A DNA stretch of 9,409 nucleotides, taken from contig VAWY01000228.1 of the NCBI GenBank assembly GCA_005888335.1, positions 1 to 9,409 on the forward strand, given 5' to 3'. This stretch comes from Actinomycetota bacterium. Its GTDB lineage: Bacteria; Actinomycetota; Thermoleophilia; Solirubrobacterales; Solirubrobacteraceae. The notes under the pieces were generated by a model, which ran no database searches, was not told where the DNA came from, and saw nothing but the letters and a program-made list of their open reading frames with translations. Positions 6,163 through 9,409 of the stretch are shown in pieces; the stretch's first letter is position 1, and the number at the start of each line of letters is the position of its first letter. The translations under genes and the position numbers were made by a program.

Positions 6163-8887
6163 GTGCCAACGGCTCGACGGCGTGCTCGCCCGGGTCCGCG
6201 ACGGCCGGAGCGCGGTTCTCGTCATCCGCGGCGAGCCGGGCATCGGCAAGACCGCTCTGCTGCGATACGCCGCACGGCAGGCCTCGGGTCTGCAAGTCAC
6301 CGAGGTCGAAGGCGTCCAGGCCGAGATGGAGTTGCCGTTCGCGGCGATCCATCGCTTGTGTGCGCCGACGTTCGACGGGCTCGAGGCCCTCGCAGAACCG
6401 CAGCAGAACGCGCTCGAAGTCGCCTTGGGCGTCGCGTCGGGCGATGCCCCGGACAGGTTCCTGGTCGCCGTCGCCGTGCTCAACCTGCTCGCCGCGAGCG
6501 CCGAGAAGCGCCCGCTCCTCTGCCTGGTGGACGACGCGCAATGGCTCGACGCCGTGTCCCTGCAGGCGCTCGGATTCGTCGCGCGGCGCCTGCTCGCCGA
6601 ATCAATGGCGATGGTGTTCGCCCTGCGCGAGCCGGCCTCCACCCGCGCGCTCGACGGTCTGCCGCAACTGTCGCTTGCGGGCCTCGATGAGCCGGACGCG
6701 CGCGCTCTCCTCACGAGAGCCGTCCCGGGACGCCTCGACGAGCACGTCCGCGACCGCATCATCGCCGAGACGGCAGGCAATCCGCTCGGGCTGCTCGAGC
6801 TGTCGCAGCGGATGAGCGCGGCGGAGCGAGCCGGGGGCTTTGCCGCGCCCGCGGCGAGCGATCTTCCAAGTCAGCTGACGGACGAGTATCAACGGCGCAT
6901 AGCCCCGCTGCCGGAGGCGACACAGCGACTGATGCTGCTGGCGGCGGCGGACCCGCTGGGGGATGCCACTCTGCTGTGGCGCGCCGCCGCACAACTCGCC
7001 ACCGACCCGAGCGCATTGGCTCCGGCGGCAGACGCCGGGCTGGTGGAGGTCGACGACCAGGTTCGGTTCTCACACCCGCTGGTGCGCTCGGCGGTGTACC
7101 GAGCCGCGTCACTCGACGAACGACGTCGCGTCCACGACGCGCTGGCGGAGGTGAGCGACCCCGAGCTCGCCGCCGACCAGCGCGCCTGGCACCGCGGACT
7201 CGCGGCCGCCGGACCGGACGAGGCCGTCGCCGGCGACCTCGAGCGCTCCGCAGGACAAGCGCGAGGCCGCGGCGGCCTCGTGGCCGCGGCGGCGCTCCTC
7301 GAGCGGGCGAGCGCGCTGACCCCTGACCCGATGTTGCAGGCAGGCCGCGCGCTGGCCGCGGCAGAGGCGAGTCTGCAGGCGGGCGAGTTCGAGGCCACGC
7401 AACGGCTCCTGGCCGTGGCAGAGAGCGGGCCACTCGACGACTTCCAGAGCGCGCGAGCCGCGCTCCTTCGAGGGCAGGCCGCCCTCTCGGCCGCATACGG
7501 CAACGACGCCGCCACGTCGCTCCTCGATGCTGCGAGGGGGCTTGAGCCGTTCGACCTCAGCCTCGCTCGCCGGGCCTACCTGACCGCGTGGAGCGCCGCC
7601 ACCGTGGCGCACCACCTCGGGGGAGCGGACGTCCTGCTCGAGAGCTCCCGCGCCGTCCTCGCCCTCCCCCCGCTGTCGCCGGACCCGCATCCGCTCGACC
7701 TCGTGATCCAGGCATTCGCCGTGTTGATCACCCACGGGCACGCGGCCGCGATGCCGATCCTCCGGCGCGCGGCGAACGATGTCCTGCAGTTGCCGGTTGA
7801 GGACGTGCTCCAGTGGGGCCTTCAGGTCGGCGGCGTGAGAGCCGCGATGTGGGACGACGCAGCGATCGAGGTCTACGAGCGACAGGCTCGGCTGGTGCGC
7901 GACGCGGGTGCGCTCGGAGAGCTCCCAATCCACCTCCAGGCGCTGGCACTCGAACAAGCGTGGCTGGGTGACTTGGCCGGCGCGCGACGGCTCATGGCCG
8001 AGAGCGAGAGCATCTCGGCATCGATCGGGAGCCAGGTGCCGCCGTTCGCGCTGCTCAGGATTCTCGCCCTCGAGGGGCGGGAGGCCGAGGCCTCCGCGTT
8101 GATCGACGCCGTCGTCCAACACGGGACCGCACGCGGGCAGGGACAGGCGGTGATGGTCGCGCACTGGGCTGCCGCGGTGCTGTACAACGGCCTCGGTCGC
8201 TACGAGGAGGCGGCATCAGCAGCCCGAGAGATCCACACGAAGGGCATCTATCCCTGGCTGACGATGTGGGCGCGCTTCGAGTTGGTCGAGGCCGCCGCGA
8301 AAACCGGCGACGCGGAGCTCGCGCGCGATGCGCTGGACGGACTCGCGGCCACCACGCGACCTGCAGGTGGCGACTTCGCACTCGGCATCGAGGCGCGTTC
8401 TCGGGCACTCCTCGAGGATGGCGAAGCAGCTGAGGCGTCGTACCGCGAGGCGATCGAGCGGCTCGGCCGGACCCGGCGCCGGCCCGAGCTCGCGCGCAGC
8501 CACCTCGTGTACGGGGATTGGCTGCACCGCCAGGGCCGTCTCCCTAAGGCGCGTGAGCACCTGCGTGCCGCCGAGGAGATGTTCGCCGACATCGGGATGG
8601 AGGCGTTCGCCGAACGCGCCCAGGGCGAGCTGATCGCCGCCGGTGGGAAGGCGCACCTGCGCCGCTTAGAGCCGCGCGAGGAGCTCACGCCGCAGGAGGA
8701 GCAGATCGCGCGACTCGCCCGCGACGGACTCACCAACCCGCAGATCGGCGCCCAGTTGTTCCTCAGTCCGCGCACGGTCGAGTGGCACCTGCACAAGGTG
8801 TTCGGCAAGCTGGGGATCGCCTCGCGCAACGGCCTCGTCGGCGCCCTTCCGCCAGAAGAGCGGGAAGGCGCGCTTGTAGACGGTTAG
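6119..8887 (+). CDS. LAL-family LuxR transcriptional regulator (large ATP-binding, MalT-like)
   Basis: 922 residues, normal for LAL (large ATP-binding LuxR) regulators. The N-terminus RGLGFVGRTHE is the usual family start and supports the ATG at 6119. Walker A is GEPGIGKT (38-45) and Walker B LLCLVDDAQWLD (133-144), forming a STAND-type NTPase. The middle, about 250-850, is Ala/Leu-rich helical repeat sequence of TPR character, the usual signal- or partner-sensing part. The C-terminus from about 855 is a LuxR/GerE helix-turn-helix: ELTPQEEQIARLARDGLTN, then QIGAQLFLSPRTVEWHLHKV and the family's FGKLGI. Such proteins are usually activators that oligomerise on ligand and ATP binding. The gene overlaps the end of the SDR frame by 44 nt and is followed after 9 nt by a paralogue. 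There is no Shine-Dalgarno; a TAGAGT box 6 nt before the ATG suggests a leaderless transcript. The inducer and target genes are unknown; the divergent hydrolase operon is the nearest candidate. Confidence 0.93.
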   Translation: MAPTRGLGFVGRTHECQRLDGVLARVRDGRSAVLVIRGEPGIGKTALLRYAARQASGLQVTEVEGVQAEMELPFAAIHRLCAPTFDGLEALAEPQQNALEVALGVASGDAPDRFLVAVAVLNLLAASAEKRPLLCLVDDAQWLDAVSLQALGFVARRLLAESMAMVFALREPASTRALDGLPQLSLAGLDEPDARALLTRAVPGRLDEHVRDRIIAETAGNPLGLLELSQRMSAAERAGGFAAPAASDLPSQLTDEYQRRIAPLPEATQRLMLLAAADPLGDATLLWRAAAQLATDPSALAPAADAGLVEVDDQVRFSHPLVRSAVYRAASLDERRRVHDALAEVSDPELAADQRAWHRGLAAAGPDEAVAGDLERSAGQARGRGGLVAAAALLERASALTPDPMLQAGRALAAAEASLQAGEFEATQRLLAVAESGPLDDFQSARAALLRGQAALSAAYGNDAATSLLDAARGLEPFDLSLARRAYLTAWSAATVAHHLGGADVLLESSRAVLALPPLSPDPHPLDLVIQAFAVLITHGHAAAMPILRRAANDVLQLPVEDVLQWGLQVGGVRAAMWDDAAIEVYERQARLVRDAGALGELPIHLQALALEQAWLGDLAGARRLMAESESISASIGSQVPPFALLRILALEGREAEASALIDAVVQHGTARGQGQAVMVAHWAAAVLYNGLGRYEEAASAAREIHTKGIYPWLTMWARFELVEAAAKTGDAELARDALDGLAATTRPAGGDFALGIEARSRALLEDGEAAEASYREAIERLGRTRRRPELARSHLVYGDWLHRQGRLPKAREHLRAAEEMFADIGMEAFAERAQGELIAAGGKAHLRRLEPREELTPQEEQIARLARDGLTNPQIGAQLFLSPRTVEWHLHKVFGKLGIASRNGLVGALPPEEREGALVDG

Positions 8888-8890
8888 CGT
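8885..8890 (+). promoter_or_regulatory. TAGCGT box overlapping the stop codon before the second LAL gene
   Basis: TAGCGT ends 6 nt before the ATG at 8897, matching the TAGAGT-N6-ATG arrangement of the first regulator. Its first three bases are the TAG stop of that regulator. No Shine-Dalgarno and no clear -35 precede the ATG. The second gene may use its own leaderless promoter, or be translated by reinitiation after the stop 9 nt upstream. Confidence 0.35.
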
Positions 8891-8896
8891 TGACCT

Positions 8897-9409
8897 ATGG
8901 TCGTCACCCGTGGGCCGGGGTTCGTGGGCCGGACCACCGAGCGCGACGTGCTCGATGGGCTGCTGGCGAGGGTCCGCGAGGGCGAGAGCGAGGTCCTCGT
9001 CGTGCGCGGCGAAGCGGGCATCGGCAAGACCGCGCTCCTGCGATACACCGCGCGTCAGGCGTCCGGTTTCCGGGTTGCGCAGGTCACGGGCGTGGAGGCG
9101 GAGATGGAGCTTCCGTTCGCCGGGGTCCATCAGCTCTGCGCGACGATGCCCGACCGGCTCGACGCGCTCCCGGCGCCGCAGCGGGACGCCCTGGGGGTCG
9201 CCCTGGGACTCGTGGCCGGGGAGGTGCCGGACCGGTTCCTGGTCGGACTGGCCGTGCTCAGCCTGTTGTCCGCGGTGGCTGAGGAGCGGCCGCTGCTCTG
9301 TCTCGTCGAGGACGCGCAGTGGCTGGATGCCGCCTCGAGCCAGATCCTCGGCCTCGTGGCGAGACGAGTGCGCGCCGAGTCGGTGGCGATCGTGGTTGCG
9401 GTACGCGAG
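8897..9409 (+). CDS. Second LAL-family LuxR regulator, 5' part (runs off right edge)
   Basis: 171 codons are open from the ATG at 8897 to the window end. The peptide starts MVVTRGPGFVGRTTERDVLD. It shows Walker A GEAGIGKT (38-45) and Walker B LLCLVEDAQWLD (133-144) at the same positions as in the upstream regulator. A gapless hand alignment of the two gives about 116 identities in 171, so they are tandem paralogues. The TPR-like middle and LuxR helix-turn-helix would lie beyond the window. The start is 9 nt after the upstream stop, with no Shine-Dalgarno, so either coupled reinitiation or a leaderless transcript from the TAGCGT box is possible. The Asp-to-Glu change in Walker B (VDD to VED) is conservative. 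The two regulators may respond to related signals or form mixed oligomers; nothing in the sequence decides this. Confidence 0.9.
   Translation, partial: MVVTRGPGFVGRTTERDVLDGLLARVREGESEVLVVRGEAGIGKTALLRYTARQASGFRVAQVTGVEAEMELPFAGVHQLCATMPDRLDALPAPQRDALGVALGLVAGEVPDRFLVGLAVLSLLSAVAEERPLLCLVEDAQWLDAASSQILGLVARRVRAESVAIVVAVRE

Noticed and set aside
6017..9130. Minus-strand open frames opposite the LAL regulators (for example 7109-8164)
   Set aside because: They mirror the coding strand of genuine LAL proteins; low-complexity Arg/Gly/Ala content and no domains.
1..9409. tRNA, rRNA, CRISPR arrays, insertion sequences, riboswitches
   Set aside because: No clover-leaf-like or repeated-spacer pattern, no transposase motif and no long terminal repeats were seen on either strand.

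Overview
The window is high-GC DNA (clearly above 65% G+C by eye) with actinobacterial gene content: large LAL-type LuxR regulators, EHN-type epoxide hydrolases and a cholesterol-oxidase-like FAD domain. My best guess is Thermoleophilia/Solirubrobacterales. This is inference from protein character, not from a marker gene. No RNA gene, CRISPR array, transposase or phage gene is visible.

Layout, left to right. (1) 1-133, minus: the 5' end of a small unknown protein gene that runs off the left edge, with an inverted repeat just upstream. (2) 134-436: a gap that holds only a doubtful short signal-peptide ORF. (3) 437-5467, minus: a five-gene unit read right to left. It starts with a chimeric gene (FAD-binding N-terminus joined in frame to the C-terminal five-helix half of a membrane protein). 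Then come an EHN-type epoxide hydrolase, a small serine alpha/beta-hydrolase, a second EHN-type epoxide hydrolase and a soluble-type epoxide hydrolase. The last four genes are separated by +15, -20 and -4 nt, so they are very probably co-transcribed and partly translationally coupled. (4) 5468-5586: the divergent region, with a perfect 8-bp inverted repeat. (5) 5587-6162, plus: a worn-down short-chain dehydrogenase lacking the catalytic YxxxK. (6) 6119-8887 and 8897-9409 (cut by the window edge), plus: two tandem LAL-family regulators, about two thirds identical over the 171 residues that can be compared. Both have a TAGnGT box exactly 6 nt before the ATG and no Shine-Dalgarno.

How the parts may work together (inference): the minus-strand operon encodes three epoxide hydrolases of two architectures, all with complete catalytic residues, plus one esterase-like hydrolase. 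That fits a catabolic or detoxification unit acting on epoxides or esters. The ATP-binding LAL regulators, divergently placed, are the natural candidates to control it. No epoxide-forming monooxygenase is in the window. The two genes on either side of the divergent region, the FAD/membrane chimera and the SDR, both look like products of deletion or decay, so this junction appears to have been rearranged while the hydrolase genes stayed intact.
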